64,000 bases of DNA from Oscillospiraceae bacterium (GCA_015068035.1 SVLI01000006.1:84982-148981), one strand, 5' to 3'. Shown: positions 25,701 through 35,154, counted from the first letter of the stretch. The notes: a model not told the origin generated them from the sequence alone. Numbers and translations are program-made.

Positions 25701-28700
25701 TAAAAAGCGCCGACTGTTCCACATCGGCTGGGATGAAAGCACCGGCGCGCTCACGGAGGGCTGGTACGACCTGCTCTCGAGCGAGGCACGGCTCACGGGC
25801 TATATCGCCATCGCCAAAGGCGATGTGCCGCGCAATCACTGGCGGCGGCTGAGCCGCGCGCAGCTGGAGAAAAACGGCTACCGGGGCATGGCCTCCTGGA
25901 CGGGAACAGTCTTTGAATACCTGATGCCCGAGCTGCTGCTGCCCTGCTGGCGGGACAGCCTGATCTATGAGAGTGCGCGCTTTTGTCTTTACTGTCAGAG
26001 AAAGCGCACCTCCGCGCTCGGCCTGCCCTGGGGCGCGTCGGAGAGCGCCTTTTCCATGCTCGACGGAACGCTCGGCTATCGCTATAAAGCGCATGGCGTT
26101 TCCGCCCTTGCCCTGCACCGCGGTATGGACGAGGAGCTGGTCATCGCGCCTTATGCCAGCTTTCTTGCGCTGCCGTTTGAACCGGAAGCCGCCCTGCGTA
26201 ATCTCCGCGCGCTGGAGAGCCTTGGCGCGCGGGGGCTTTACGGATTCTGGGACGCAGTTGATTTCACGGAAACACGCCTCGCGCGGCAGGAGCGGCAGCG
26301 CGTTGTTTTCAGCGTGATGGCGCACCATGTGGGCATGAGCCTGATTGCCGCTGCAAACCGCCTGCGCGGCGGCGTGATGCAGCGCCGCTTCATGGCGGAG
26401 AGCGCCATGGCCGCATACGCGGGTCTGCTGCAGGAGAGAATTCCCGTCGGCGGCGCGGTGCTGCGCCGCGCCGGTTACAGCGCAGCGAGAAAATCGCGCC
26501 CCGCAGTTTCGGATGCATGGGAAAAAAGCGGAGAGTGGCGCGCGGATGAAGCGCGCGACTGTTGCGTTCTGTCCAACGGATTTTATAATATTATGTTAAC
26601 TGCAAACGGAGAGGCGGAGCCGTCCTGCCGGGAGCTGATGCCCTATCTCGGCGATTTTGGCGCGCACGGCGAACGGCACGGCATGGCCTTCTTTTTGGAG
26701 ACGAAAACGGGCAGGACGCCGCTGCTGCCCGTGCCGGAAGCGGACAAAGACGGGGCCTATCGCTGGGCGTTTCGCGCAGACCGTGCGGAGCACAGTCTGC
26801 AGACGGCAGAATTCTCCTCCGCGGTCGAGACGGTGGTTGCCTCATCCGAGCCGGGAGAGCGGCGCACGGTCGTTCTGCAAAGCAGGGCGACGTCGCCGCA
26901 AAGCGTCAGACTGCTCGTGCAGTTCGAGGCGGTGTTGGCACGCTATAACGATTATGTAAACCAGCCGGCCTATTACGGGCTTGGCCTGCATGCACGCATG
27001 CAGGAGAATGTGCTCATCGTGCGCAGAGTCGCGCGCGGCACGCTGGAAGAGTGCCATCTGGCCTTTGCCTGCAGCGCGAAGATGGATGTTCGCGCTCTGC
27101 GTGACCGCGGCGCTTGGCTGCCCATCAACGAAGCGGGAAGCTGGCTCACAAGCGGACGTCTGGAGGCCTCAACTGACCTCATTCTCTCGGAAAATCTGCC
27201 CGCGCGCGTTGCGTTTACGCTCTGCGTTGCCAAAACGGCGGAGGGTGCGTATGCTGCGGCGATGCGCACGCTGCATCTGCCGAAGGACGACATGGCGGCG
27301 CTCCCGGGCGTGTGCGCTGCGCTGCTCGGGCTGCGCCGCGGCCTGACGGGGACCTTTTCGCTCCTGCGCTGCGCGCGTTTTTCCGTGCCGGATGCCGAAA
27401 CAACCGGACATGCGCGCGATGCGTTGTGGCAGCACGGCGTTTCCGGCGACCTGCCGATTGTCAGCGTGCGGATGGATGGGGAAGAGGGCCTGAACTATGC
27501 CGCTGAGCTTGTGCGGCAGCATGCGCTTTTGTCCGTCTGCGGACAGAAATTCGACCTTGTCCTGCTCGATCCGGACGGCGGAGATTATCGCCGCGCAAAG
27601 GTGCAGCAGCTGTGGAAGCTCCTGCGTGAGCTTGACCGCGAAAACAGCATCGACGCCCGCGGTGGCGTGCATTTTGTCGCGGATACGCCGGAAAATCGGG
27701 CGGTTTTTGCAGGCGCGGGCGTCCTGCTGCCGGAGGACACAACGAAGCGTTCAATGCTGGCTGAAAGTATTATGTCAACCGAAGAAATGCCGCTTCGCAG
27801 CACGGGCAAGCTGCGCTTTGACTTCGCCACGGACGGCAGTTTTTGCTTTGATGCCTCCGGCGCCCTGCCGCCGCGCGCATGGAGCCAGGTGCTGACAAAC
27901 GGCGCATTTGGCTGCCTGATGACGGAGCGCGGGGCGGCGCACATGTGGTTTCACAACGCGCGGGAGGCGCAGCTCACACGCTGGACGGGGGATGTATTCG
28001 ATGCCCGCGGCGCGGAGCGCCTTTGCCTGCGCCTTGGCGGGGAAGTGCATTCGCTTTTTGCCGCACCGGGGGACGGAGAGAGTATTGTGGAATACGATTT
28101 CGGCTGCGCGGTGTGGCAGCGTGAATTTCACGGGATTCGGGTGCGCACAAGCGCTTTCGTCCCGCTGCACGCGAAGTGCCGCGTTCTGCTGATTGAGACG
28201 GAGGGTGCGGAGGACGGCTGCATCGAATGGCAGCTTACGCCGTTTCTGGCTTCCTGCGAGGCGGATCAGACGGCGCTGCGCTGCCGCCGTGAGGGGGATT
28301 TTCTGCTGGCGGAGAATCCGCGCTTTCTGTATCCGCAGGCACAGTTTCGCGCGCTCGCTTCCCAAACGCCGCTGCAAAGCGCCTGCGATGCGCAAACCGG
28401 CTCATCGAACTTGGGCGCGGGGAAGAACGCGTGCTTTTTCCTGCGTCTGCCCGCAAACGGCATCACGGTGCTTGTCTGCGGCATGGACGCGCCGGACAAG
28501 CTGCACATTCTGGCGCAGCCGGAAACGGCGAAACGTCTGCTCGCCGAGACACGCCGTGCGTGGAGCGCACGCTGCCGCAGCTTCACCGTGCACACACCCG
28601 ACCCGCTGCTGGACCGCTATCTCAACGGCTGGGCGGTATATCAGACGCTGGCCTGCCGCGTGCTCGGGCGCTGCAGCGCCTACCAAAGCGGCGGCGCGTT

Positions 28701-30015
28701 TGGTTTCCGTGATCAGCTGCAGGACGCGGTGAATCTTTTGCCGCTGATGCCGGAAATCTGCCGGGAGCAGCTTCTCGGCGCCTGTGCGCATCAGTTCTCC
28801 GAGGGTGATGTGCTCCATTGGTGGCATGCCTGTCCAACGGGGGATCGTGGCGTGCGCACGCGCTGCAGCGACGATTTGCTCTGGCTGCCGTGGGCAATTT
28901 GCGAATATACGGACTCGACGGGCGATCTTGCCCTCTGCGCGGAGCAAACGCCGTTTTTGCGGTCTGCGCCGCTGCGGGACGGAGAGGAAAACCGCTACGA
29001 CTGCTTTGCCCGAACGGAGGAAACGGCTACCGTTGCGGAACACGGTTTCCGTGCGCTGGAGATGGTGATGCGCCGCGGCACGGGCGCGCACGGGCTGATT
29101 TTGATGCTCGGTGGCGACTGGAACGACGGTTTTGACCGCGTCGGCGCTGCGGGCAGAGGGGAAAGTGTTTGGCTGAGCTGGTTTTTTGCGCACACGGCAT
29201 CCCGCTTTGCGGAGCTGGCAGAGCGATTGCAGCTGGATTCTTCGCGCACGGCGCGCCTTCGCGCTTTTTCCCGCGCTGTCGGAGAGGCGGCGAATGCGGC
29301 CTGGGACGGAGGCTGGTATCTGCGCGGATATTTTGACGACGGCACACCGCTGGGCGGTGAGGGAGTTCATGCCTGCCGGATTGATTCTGTGGCGCAGAGC
29401 TTTTCCGCGCTGTGCGCGGAGGCAGAGCCGCAGCGCGTGAATGCAGCGTTGCAAAACGCGCTGCGCGAGCTTTTTGACCGGGAAAAGGGCGTTGTGCATC
29501 TGTTCGTTCCGCCGTTTGAGGACGATGCACGGCAGCCGGGCTATATCACGGGCTACGGCCCGGGCTTCCGGGAAAACGGAGGCCAGTATACGCACGGTGC
29601 TGTCTGGCTGGCGATGGCGCTGCTTCTGCGCGGCGACACGGACGCGGGCTACGCCGTACTGCATGCGCTGCTGCCCGGAGCGCGCGATTGGGAAAACTAC
29701 GGCGCGGAGCCCTATGTGCTCGCAGCGGATGTCTATACCGCGCCCGGCCATGAGGGACGCGCGGGCTGGAGCTGGTATACGGGCAGCGCGGGCTGGTTTT
29801 TCCGCGTGGCGCTGCGGGAACTTTTGGGTCTGAAGATGGTGGACGGACGCATGCACTTTGCACCCCGTCTGCCCTCTGCGTGGAACGGATTTTCTGTGGA
29901 ATATACGGACACGGACGGACAGACGCACCGGCTGGAAGTTACGCGCGGGGCGACCTGGCTGGACGGGAAAACGCTTGAGGCCGAAAACGGGAAAGAACAG
30001 GAAAAATGTTTTTAA
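22702..30015 (+). CDS. Cyclic beta-1,2-glucan synthase-like protein (GT84 + GH94)
   Basis: 2,437 residues; start at 22702 after AGGAGG (the ATG at 22705 is also possible). The architecture matches ChvB/NdvB: an N-terminal cytosolic region; membrane helices near 285-335; a GT84 glycosyltransferase with LVLDADTRL (DAD at 490-492), GRGNFAGKGI and RWTRGDWQ (about 637); more helices near 673-715 and 800-835; a glycoamylase-like domain (about 856-1210); then GH94 phosphorylase modules with FRDQLQD, WWHACPTGDRGVRTR, GDWNDGF (2138-2144, the catalytic Asp region) and YGPGFRENGGQYTH. Such enzymes build, cyclise and trim UDP-glucose-derived beta-1,2-glucan at the inner membrane. It stands alone. The product is inferred from the family. 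Confidence 0.9.
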   Translation: MMYSPDEFFVEDEQLENYGENLARSLKPSGTVAARRFATAAATQLGALSDLHAALSRHDDAAGESSAAEWLLDNWYLAKREGGEAVSRLREAGRLRAFADAQGVRPLLECLAVPFVHAGGGSVTALRCENFLRGVQKVQSLTEKELSLFIPAVRCALVGQIVACMRQKEDEKSRAHIRDGMARAFSSLRLLSTLDLSDVFLRVDRTEQILRCDPAGEYPKMDAHTRRHYRREVERLARRHGWMEHRVAARALELAQNAKGDARHVGYFLFTRPLGEMKREKSGGLFLAARLLLTLFLSLLAGFLTKSALASVLLLIPLSELVHTLLDYVLLHVLPPAHVPRMELENGIPPEGKTICAVTALISDEKQGESLARRLEEYRLANRDAGENLLFAVLADLPESGEAQLPEAQKWIDAAAKEITALNEKYGGGFYLLCRERTFCQRDGKYRGWERKRGAIIELAQLLHGGSSTLYAAAGDEAQLRDVRYILVLDADTRLCPGTARELVGAMLHPLNRPEVDEQRRVVTQGYGVIAPRMGVELPSAGKNLFTRIFAGQGGMDPYGSSSGEVWMDLLGRGNFAGKGILDVDVFLRCMAGRIPENSVLSHDILEGAYLRCGYMSDVELTDGFPTRPDSWLRRLERWTRGDWQNLPWLFRRGKVLQEAERWRIVDNLRRSLVAPFSFLCIFLGVLMPHGVFGIAALAALGAFLVNLLLNAAEALVRPAGDARARYHSTVLGGLRGSVLQAASRLLFLPAEAVTSALAVLTALWRMLVSHRNLLRWQTAAQSDHISASGLDAAYRTLWACPVFGALCAALSMSALGLAAGILWFFAPLAAHLSARERSRVSPVTESERDYLLSCAKEMWSYFETFCTPEDHFLPPDNFQHAPPVGVAHRTSPTNIGLCLLCALAADDLSIAPTHRCMGLISNILDTVERLPKWHGHLYNWIDTRTLERLRPAYVSTVDSGNLAGCLIALHHGLLEKGREDLAARAKQLYIRMDFRPLYDKKRRLFHIGWDESTGALTEGWYDLLSSEARLTGYIAIAKGDVPRNHWRRLSRAQLEKNGYRGMASWTGTVFEYLMPELLLPCWRDSLIYESARFCLYCQRKRTSALGLPWGASESAFSMLDGTLGYRYKAHGVSALALHRGMDEELVIAPYASFLALPFEPEAALRNLRALESLGARGLYGFWDAVDFTETRLARQERQRVVFSVMAHHVGMSLIAAANRLRGGVMQRRFMAESAMAAYAGLLQERIPVGGAVLRRAGYSAARKSRPAVSDAWEKSGEWRADEARDCCVLSNGFYNIMLTANGEAEPSCRELMPYLGDFGAHGERHGMAFFLETKTGRTPLLPVPEADKDGAYRWAFRADRAEHSLQTAEFSSAVETVVASSEPGERRTVVLQSRATSPQSVRLLVQFEAVLARYNDYVNQPAYYGLGLHARMQENVLIVRRVARGTLEECHLAFACSAKMDVRALRDRGAWLPINEAGSWLTSGRLEASTDLILSENLPARVAFTLCVAKTAEGAYAAAMRTLHLPKDDMAALPGVCAALLGLRRGLTGTFSLLRCARFSVPDAETTGHARDALWQHGVSGDLPIVSVRMDGEEGLNYAAELVRQHALLSVCGQKFDLVLLDPDGGDYRRAKVQQLWKLLRELDRENSIDARGGVHFVADTPENRAVFAGAGVLLPEDTTKRSMLAESIMSTEEMPLRSTGKLRFDFATDGSFCFDASGALPPRAWSQVLTNGAFGCLMTERGAAHMWFHNAREAQLTRWTGDVFDARGAERLCLRLGGEVHSLFAAPGDGESIVEYDFGCAVWQREFHGIRVRTSAFVPLHAKCRVLLIETEGAEDGCIEWQLTPFLASCEADQTALRCRREGDFLLAENPRFLYPQAQFRALASQTPLQSACDAQTGSSNLGAGKNACFFLRLPANGITVLVCGMDAPDKLHILAQPETAKRLLAETRRAWSARCRSFTVHTPDPLLDRYLNGWAVYQTLACRVLGRCSAYQSGGAFGFRDQLQDAVNLLPLMPEICREQLLGACAHQFSEGDVLHWWHACPTGDRGVRTRCSDDLLWLPWAICEYTDSTGDLALCAEQTPFLRSAPLRDGEENRYDCFARTEETATVAEHGFRALEMVMRRGTGAHGLILMLGGDWNDGFDRVGAAGRGESVWLSWFFAHTASRFAELAERLQLDSSRTARLRAFSRAVGEAANAAWDGGWYLRGYFDDGTPLGGEGVHACRIDSVAQSFSALCAEAEPQRVNAALQNALRELFDREKGVVHLFVPPFEDDARQPGYITGYGPGFRENGGQYTHGAVWLAMALLLRGDTDAGYAVLHALLPGARDWENYGAEPYVLAADVYTAPGHEGRAGWSWYTGSAGWFFRVALRELLGLKMVDGRMHFAPRLPSAWNGFSVEYTDTDGQTHRLEVTRGATWLDGKTLEAENGKEQEKCF

Positions 30016-30023
30016 ATTTTTCA

Positions 30024-30052
30024 TTTCCAAATGGCGGTGTTTGTGGTAGAAT
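30024..30052 (+). promoter_or_regulatory. Possible promoter for yfmF-yfmH-lgt
   Basis: TTTCCA at 30024, 17 bases, TAGAAT at 30047; the -35 is poor. No terminator is visible after the glucan synthase, so read-through is also possible. Confidence 0.4.
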
Positions 30053-30106
30053 AAAGTGTAAAACTGTATCGAGCGCGAAAAACCGCTTGGAAACGAGGAA
30101 TGCAAT

Positions 30107-31405
30107 ATGAACGCTGTCAGACGGGAACTGCTGCCGGGAGTGGCGCTGACCTGTGTCAACACGGACAAATTCAAAACAGGCTGCCTGAGTGTAAACCTGC
30201 TTACCCAACTGTGCCGCGAGAACGCCGCGAAGAATGCACTGATACCAACGGTGCTGCTGCGCGGCTGCACGCGGCTGCCGGATATGGAGAAAATCTCCGC
30301 GGAGCTGGATATGCTCTACGGTGCGCGCATCGAGCCGATGGTGCGCAAGTACGGAGAGATTCAGTCGGTCGGCTTCTATGCCGACTTTGTCGATGACCGC
30401 TATTTGCCGGAGGGCACAAAGCAGTTCGACGGTGTGGCCAAGCTGGTGTGTGAGCTGCTGCTCACGCCCGTCACCCGTGGGGGACTGCTGTTGCCGGATT
30501 ATGTGGACAGCGAGCGCGATAAGCTGCTGGATTTGATTCGCAGCCGCATCAACGAAAAGCGGAGCTACTCCATGTCCCGGCTGGTGGAGCTGATGTGCTG
30601 CGGGGAGGATTATGCCGTTGCGCGCATCGGCAGCGAAGAGGAAGCGGAGAGCATCAACTACAAGAAGCTCACGCGGCATTACCGTGACCTGCTTGCCAGT
30701 GCCCCGATTGAGATCTTCTATTGCGGCAGCGCCGACACGGAGCACGTGGAAGCGGTGCTCAAGGATGCGCTGCACAACCTGCTGCGCGGTGAGATCGACT
30801 ATGACATCGGCACAGACATCCGCATGAACACGCTGGAAGAAGAGGCGCGCGAGTTCGTTGAGGAGATGGATGTGTCGCAGGGCAAGCTGGTCATCGGTTG
30901 GCGCCTTGGCGATTGCATGGAGGAGCCGGACGCAGCGGCGCTGCGCGTGTTCAACGCCATGTACGGCGGCGATGTGACCTCCAAACTCTTTGAAAACGTG
31001 CGTGAAAAGCTTTCCCTGTGTTATTTCGCCAGCTCGATGGTGGATTATTTCAAGGGTATCATGCTCGTGTCGAGCGGCATTGAATTTGAGAAATATGACG
31101 AGGCGAAAAGCGAGATCTTCCGTCAGTTGGACGCGATTCGCAACGGAGAGTTCAGCGAGGAGGAGCTGCAATACGCCCGGCGCAGCACGGCCTCCAATCT
31201 GCGCGCCGGATCGGACAGCCCCGGCGCGCTGGAGAGCTTTTATCTCGGACAGACCATCGGCGGCTGGGACTGGAGCAACGAGGAGTATGCGGCCCTGTGC
31301 GAGGAGGTTACCAGGGAGGACGTGATTGCCATCGCCCAAAGCGCGGTGTGCGACGCGGTCTATTTCCTGCGCGGAGAACAGGATGAGGAGGCGGAGGAAG
31401 AATGA
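30107..31405 (+). CDS. yfmF: M16-family peptidase-like protein YfmF (non-catalytic partner)
   Basis: 432 residues with the two-lobed M16 fold pattern (pitrilysin/mitochondrial processing peptidase) but no HxxEH zinc motif where it should be (ILLRGCTRLPDM region). This fits the inactive partner of a two-subunit protease. Its last four bases overlap the start of the active partner (ATGA), so the two are translated together. In Bacillus the YfmF/YfmH pair has been linked to EF-P modification; that link is family knowledge, not visible here. Confidence 0.85.
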   Translation: MNAVRRELLPGVALTCVNTDKFKTGCLSVNLLTQLCRENAAKNALIPTVLLRGCTRLPDMEKISAELDMLYGARIEPMVRKYGEIQSVGFYADFVDDRYLPEGTKQFDGVAKLVCELLLTPVTRGGLLLPDYVDSERDKLLDLIRSRINEKRSYSMSRLVELMCCGEDYAVARIGSEEEAESINYKKLTRHYRDLLASAPIEIFYCGSADTEHVEAVLKDALHNLLRGEIDYDIGTDIRMNTLEEEAREFVEEMDVSQGKLVIGWRLGDCMEEPDAAALRVFNAMYGGDVTSKLFENVREKLSLCYFASSMVDYFKGIMLVSSGIEFEKYDEAKSEIFRQLDAIRNGEFSEEELQYARRSTASNLRAGSDSPGALESFYLGQTIGGWDWSNEEYAALCEEVTREDVIAIAQSAVCDAVYFLRGEQDEEAEEE

Positions 31406-32673
31406 GAGAGCTGGAATATCCCGCAATCGGAGAGAAGCTGTACACCGACACGCTGCCGAACGGCCTGCGCCTGTTCGTGTGCCCGAAGCCCGGCTACACG
31501 AAGTCCTACGCCTTTTTTGCCACGGATTACGGTGGGGCGGACCGCCGCTTCCGCCTGGGTGACGAGTGGCACGACACGCCGGCCGGCGTTGCGCATTTTC
31601 TTGAACACAAGATGTTTGACATGCCGGACGGCAACGCCCTGAGTGTGCTGTCCGCCAACGGCGCAGATCCCAACGCCTTTACGTCCTCGGGCATCACGGC
31701 CTACCACTTCATGTCCACCGAGGGCTTTTATGAGAATCTGGAAACCCTGCTGACCTTTGTTTCCACGCCGTATTTCACGGAGGAGAGCGTGCAGAAAGAG
31801 CAGGGCATCATCGGGCAGGAGATCCGCATGGTGGAGGATAATCCCTATTACGCGGTGTATTACGGCCTGATGCAGTGCCTGTTTGCGCACAACCCGATGC
31901 GCGAGAGCGTTGCCGGAACGGTGGAGAGCATCGCGGAGATCACACCGCAGACGCTTTATGATTGCCACGCGGTGTTCTATAACCCGTCCAACATGGCACT
32001 TTGCGTTGTGGGCGATGTGGACGCGGAAAAGGTGCGGGAGATCGCGCTGCGCATCCTGCCTGCGGAGGCAGGCGAGCGCACGGTGATCGATTACGGGGAG
32101 ACGGAAAGCGGCCTGCCCCTGTGCACACGCGTGGAAAAGCAGATGGATGTTTCCATGCCCATGTTTGCGCTTGGCTGCGGATTCCCGAGCGCGCTGCGGG
32201 GACGCGCTTCGCTGCGTCAGCGCGTGAACGCATATCTCGCGCTGGAGTGCATGTTCGGTTCTTCCTCGCCGCTGTTCAACCGCCTGTATGCCGAGGGGCT
32301 GATTGACAGCAGCTTTGGCGCGGAGGCGGAGTTCACCGCCGGCGTTGGTACAGTTGTCATTTCCGGGGACAGCGAGGATCCCGAAAAGGTGTTTGAGGAG
32401 GTTGTGCGGGAGGCGGAACGCATCGGGCGCGAGGGGCTGGATGCCGGACTCTTTGCGCGGATCCGCCGCGCGGCCTACGGCATGCGTGTGCGTGGTCTCG
32501 GTCGCTTCGGCGACCTTGCTTATGACCTTGCAGCCAGCGCGTTTGAGGGCTATCAGACCCTGGACGCCTTTTCGGTGATCGAGTCGGCCACAAAGGAAGA
32601 GGCTGAGAAGTTTATCGCGGATACGCTCCGGCGCGAGGTGCTTGCGCTCTCCGTCGTTCGCCGCCGTGAATAG
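31402..32673 (+). CDS. yfmH: M16-family zinc peptidase YfmH (catalytic partner)
   Basis: 423 residues. AHFLEHKMFD provides the inverted zinc motif HxxEH with the distal acidic ligand expected about 70 residues later (around ESVQKEQGIIGQEIRMVED). It is overlapped by yfmF and followed 11 bases later by lgt. With YfmF it should form an intracellular peptidase complex; there is no signal peptide. Confidence 0.88.
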   Translation: MRELEYPAIGEKLYTDTLPNGLRLFVCPKPGYTKSYAFFATDYGGADRRFRLGDEWHDTPAGVAHFLEHKMFDMPDGNALSVLSANGADPNAFTSSGITAYHFMSTEGFYENLETLLTFVSTPYFTEESVQKEQGIIGQEIRMVEDNPYYAVYYGLMQCLFAHNPMRESVAGTVESIAEITPQTLYDCHAVFYNPSNMALCVVGDVDAEKVREIALRILPAEAGERTVIDYGETESGLPLCTRVEKQMDVSMPMFALGCGFPSALRGRASLRQRVNAYLALECMFGSSSPLFNRLYAEGLIDSSFGAEAEFTAGVGTVVISGDSEDPEKVFEEVVREAERIGREGLDAGLFARIRRAAYGMRVRGLGRFGDLAYDLAASAFEGYQTLDAFSVIESATKEEAEKFIADTLRREVLALSVVRRRE

Positions 32674-32684
32674 GAGGGAAAGGC

Positions 32685-33713
32685 ATGATTCCGAATTTCT
32701 CGATGGAACAGCTTCGGCAGGCAGCCATCAGTTTCCCGATGTTCGGGGAGAATTTTTCCATCTGCCCGAGTGCATCCTTTACGCTTTTCGGTAAGGAGAT
32801 TTATCTCTACGGCGTGATTATTGCGCTGGGCTTCGTCCTTGCCATCGTCTACTGCGTGAAAGTTGTCTGCCCGCGCTTCGGGCTGGCTTCGGACGACATG
32901 TATGACATGCTGCTCGCTGCGGTGCCGCTCGGCATTATCGGCGCGAGACTGTATTATTGCCTGACCTATAAGAACGCGCTGGGCATCAACCCCTATCTGG
33001 AAGATCCCGTTTCCATGCTGTATATCTGGAACGGCGGTCTTGCCATCTATGGCGGCGTGATCGGCGGCGTGATCGGCATTGCGCTCGTGAGCAAATTGAA
33101 AAAGATACGTTTTGGCGCGATGCTGGACGTGGCTGCCTTTGCCGTCCTGATCGGGCAGACGGTCGGCCGCTGGGGTAACTTTTTCAACCGTGAGGCCTTT
33201 GGCTGGACGGAGAATATCAACACGGTCTTTTGCCGCATGGGACTCACTGTTCCGGGGGAGGAGACCTTCTACGTACATCCGACATTTCTCTATGAATCCC
33301 TTTGGAACCTGATCGGCTTCATTGGGCTGCATGTTTTTTCCAAGCGTGTACGCCGGCGTTTTGACGGACAGGTTGCGGTGATGTATTTTGCCTGGTACGG
33401 CTTTGGCAGAATGCTCATCGAAGGCCTGCGCACGGACAGCCTCTGGCTCATTCCCGACAAGATCCGCATTTCCCAGCTTTTGGCGGCGATTACCTTTGTG
33501 GCGGCGCTTGTGGTTTTGCTGCTCGCCTGCCGGAAGAAGGATCGCGTTTTGTGGGCAGAAAAGAAAGCGCAGCTTGCCGCAGCGCAGGCGGCGGAATCTT
33601 CTGCGGAGACTGTGCAGGAAGCGGAGATTTCCGGGGAAAGCGTTGAAGCGGCGGAGGAAGACGAGACCGAGCAGAAGCCGGAGCCCGAACAGGAGTTGGA
33701 GGACGGACAGTGA
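32685..33713 (+). CDS. lgt: Prolipoprotein diacylglyceryl transferase
   Basis: 342 residues, polytopic. It transfers diacylglycerol from phosphatidylglycerol to the lipobox cysteine of pre-lipoproteins. The signature GRWGNFFNREAFG (residues about 163-175) is intact, with YGVIIALGF and FYVHPTFLYES nearby and YFAWYGFGRMLIEGLRTD near the end. The last 50 residues are an acidic Ala/Glu tail (AAAQAAESSAETVQEAE...) beyond the usual family end, probably cytoplasmic and disordered. RBS GAGGGAAAGG; third gene of the yfmF operon. Confidence 0.93.
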   Translation: MIPNFSMEQLRQAAISFPMFGENFSICPSASFTLFGKEIYLYGVIIALGFVLAIVYCVKVVCPRFGLASDDMYDMLLAAVPLGIIGARLYYCLTYKNALGINPYLEDPVSMLYIWNGGLAIYGGVIGGVIGIALVSKLKKIRFGAMLDVAAFAVLIGQTVGRWGNFFNREAFGWTENINTVFCRMGLTVPGEETFYVHPTFLYESLWNLIGFIGLHVFSKRVRRRFDGQVAVMYFAWYGFGRMLIEGLRTDSLWLIPDKIRISQLLAAITFVAALVVLLLACRKKDRVLWAEKKAQLAAAQAAESSAETVQEAEISGESVEAAEEDETEQKPEPEQELEDGQ

Positions 33714-33782
33714 GCCGGCAAGGCTTCTGATTCACATCACTTTGCCTGGTTCTGACCGGAATCTCTGACAGGAGGTATTTGT

Positions 33783-34265
33783 GTGGTAAACTGTGACGAG
33801 ATCAAAGATAGAGTAAAAGTTACGCTGGAAGTCGTGGCGGAAGGGGCCAAAGAACTTGCGGCGAAGGCCGCGGATAAGGCCAAAACTGCGGCGCGGATTG
33901 CCAGACTTTCGCTGGAGATTGCCGGCGAAAAAGACACGATCAAAAAGGCCTATCTCGAGATCGGCAAGCTCTATTATGAGATGCATCGGGACGATGCAGA
34001 CGGTTTCTTTGCGCAGCTTTGCGATGAGATCACGGTTGCAAAGGCGGACATTGCCGACAAGGAAGGGGAGATCGCATCGCTCAGGGGCCTCTGTGAAGAG
34101 GACGATTTGGAGATCGAACTCTATTCCTGCTATGATGATCCCTGCTGTCTTGATTCGGCGTACTGTGACTGCGAAGAAGAGGCGGAAATCCTTGCGGATG
34201 ATGAGGATGAAGCGGTGGCGTATGCGTTTCGGGCAATCCCTCCCGCCGGGAGCGGAAACGCATAA
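33783..34265 (+). CDS. Coiled-coil/acidic small protein, unknown function
   Basis: 160 residues from a GTG six bases after GGAGGT. Residues 1-100 are Ala/Lys/Glu-rich helix (KELAAKAADKAKTAARIARL, then a second helix), predicted coiled coil. The tail is very acidic with a CYDDPCC...YCDC cluster that could bind metal. Similar short proteins often follow envelope genes in clostridia; I cannot assign a function. It may be the last gene of the yfmF-yfmH-lgt unit, 69 bases after lgt. Confidence 0.65.
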   Translation: MVNCDEIKDRVKVTLEVVAEGAKELAAKAADKAKTAARIARLSLEIAGEKDTIKKAYLEIGKLYYEMHRDDADGFFAQLCDEITVAKADIADKEGEIASLRGLCEEDDLEIELYSCYDDPCCLDSAYCDCEEEAEILADDEDEAVAYAFRAIPPAGSGNA

Positions 34266-34329
34266 GGTCTGCATTTGCAGAGGGATAAAACACGCCAAAC
34301 GTACAGTTCCTGAACGATCTTGAACAACA

Positions 34330-34366
34330 AAAAAGCCCGGTGCATCAAGCACCGGGCTTTCGTTTT
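34330..34366. terminator. Bidirectional terminator between convergent genes
   Basis: AGCCCGGTGC/GCACCGGGCT stem with A-run before and T-run after; serves the coiled-coil gene and ribU. Confidence 0.85.
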
Positions 34367-34382
34367 TGGAAATGAAGTTTAT

Positions 34383-35096
34383 TTACAGAACGATGATGCC
34401 GCTGAGGATCAGCAGAAGCAGGACGCAGGCAACCAGAATGAGCAGCGAGAGGATCACAACGCCAAGCTGGCGCTTTCCGGTTTTGATCTCGCCGCCGGTC
34501 TTTTCGTGCGACGGGATGAGCCTTGCCGCGCGCAGCGCATTGATTACGGGCTTATACAGCAGGATCGTGAGCGCGGCGTTGATGCAGCCTTTGAGCAGGT
34601 TGAAGGGCAGGAACACCGGCACGAGCATCCCCGTGACGACCTCACGCGATACACCCATATACAGCGGCGTGACCAGATAGTTCCAGATCAGCATCATCAC
34701 GGTCATCATCACAACGCCGAAAACAAGGCCGAGCACGGCGTTGGAGAATTTGTGCCGATGCTTGTAGACGATCGTTGCCGGCAGCGCGAAGGCGCAGGTG
34801 GACAGAATGTTCATCAGCATCCCGATGGGGCCCGTGGTGCTCCATGTGAGCATTTCCAGCACGGAGACAAACACGCTGATAAACAGCGAGGCAAGCGGCC
34901 CAAGAATGAAGCCCGCGATGACGACCACCATGTCCTTGAAATCCGGCGTGAGGAAGCCGGAAACGGAGATCGGGATGAGCTTGGACAGGAGCATCACAAC
35001 GTAGGCGATGGCGCAGAACATCGCAACGCTGGCAATTGTCCGCGCGGTGATCTTCTTGCCCTGGGGCTTGGAGGCGGTTACGGTTTTTTCTGTCAT
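34383..35096 (-). CDS. ribU: Riboflavin ECF transporter substrate-binding subunit
   Basis: 237 residues, about six hydrophobic helices: the S component that captures riboflavin and pairs with the shared EcfT/EcfA module (not in this window). The first helix region IASVAMFCAIAYVVMLL, then PISVSGFLTPDFKDMVVVIAGFILGP, is typical of RibU. The start at 35096 is set by AAGGAAGG about 9 bases upstream. An FMN riboswitch with its own terminator lies in the leader, which supports the substrate call strongly. Confidence 0.92.
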   Translation of the reverse strand: MTEKTVTASKPQGKKITARTIASVAMFCAIAYVVMLLSKLIPISVSGFLTPDFKDMVVVIAGFILGPLASLFISVFVSVLEMLTWSTTGPIGMLMNILSTCAFALPATIVYKHRHKFSNAVLGLVFGVVMMTVMMLIWNYLVTPLYMGVSREVVTGMLVPVFLPFNLLKGCINAALTILLYKPVINALRAARLIPSHEKTGGEIKTGKRQLGVVILSLLILVACVLLLLILSGIIVL

Positions 35097-35115
35097 GGTC
35101 TTTTCCTTCCTTATG

Positions 35116-35154
35116 AAAAATTGACGCCCGAAAGAAATGTCTTTCAGGCGCCAA
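35116..35154 (-). terminator. Riboswitch-controlled terminator of ribU
   Basis: On the minus strand: a 15-bp stem with G-U pairs (TTGGCGCCTGAAAGA/TCTTTCGGGCGTCAA) followed by TTTTT, between the aptamer and the ribU ribosome site. It should form when FMN is bound and switch transcription off. Confidence 0.75.
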
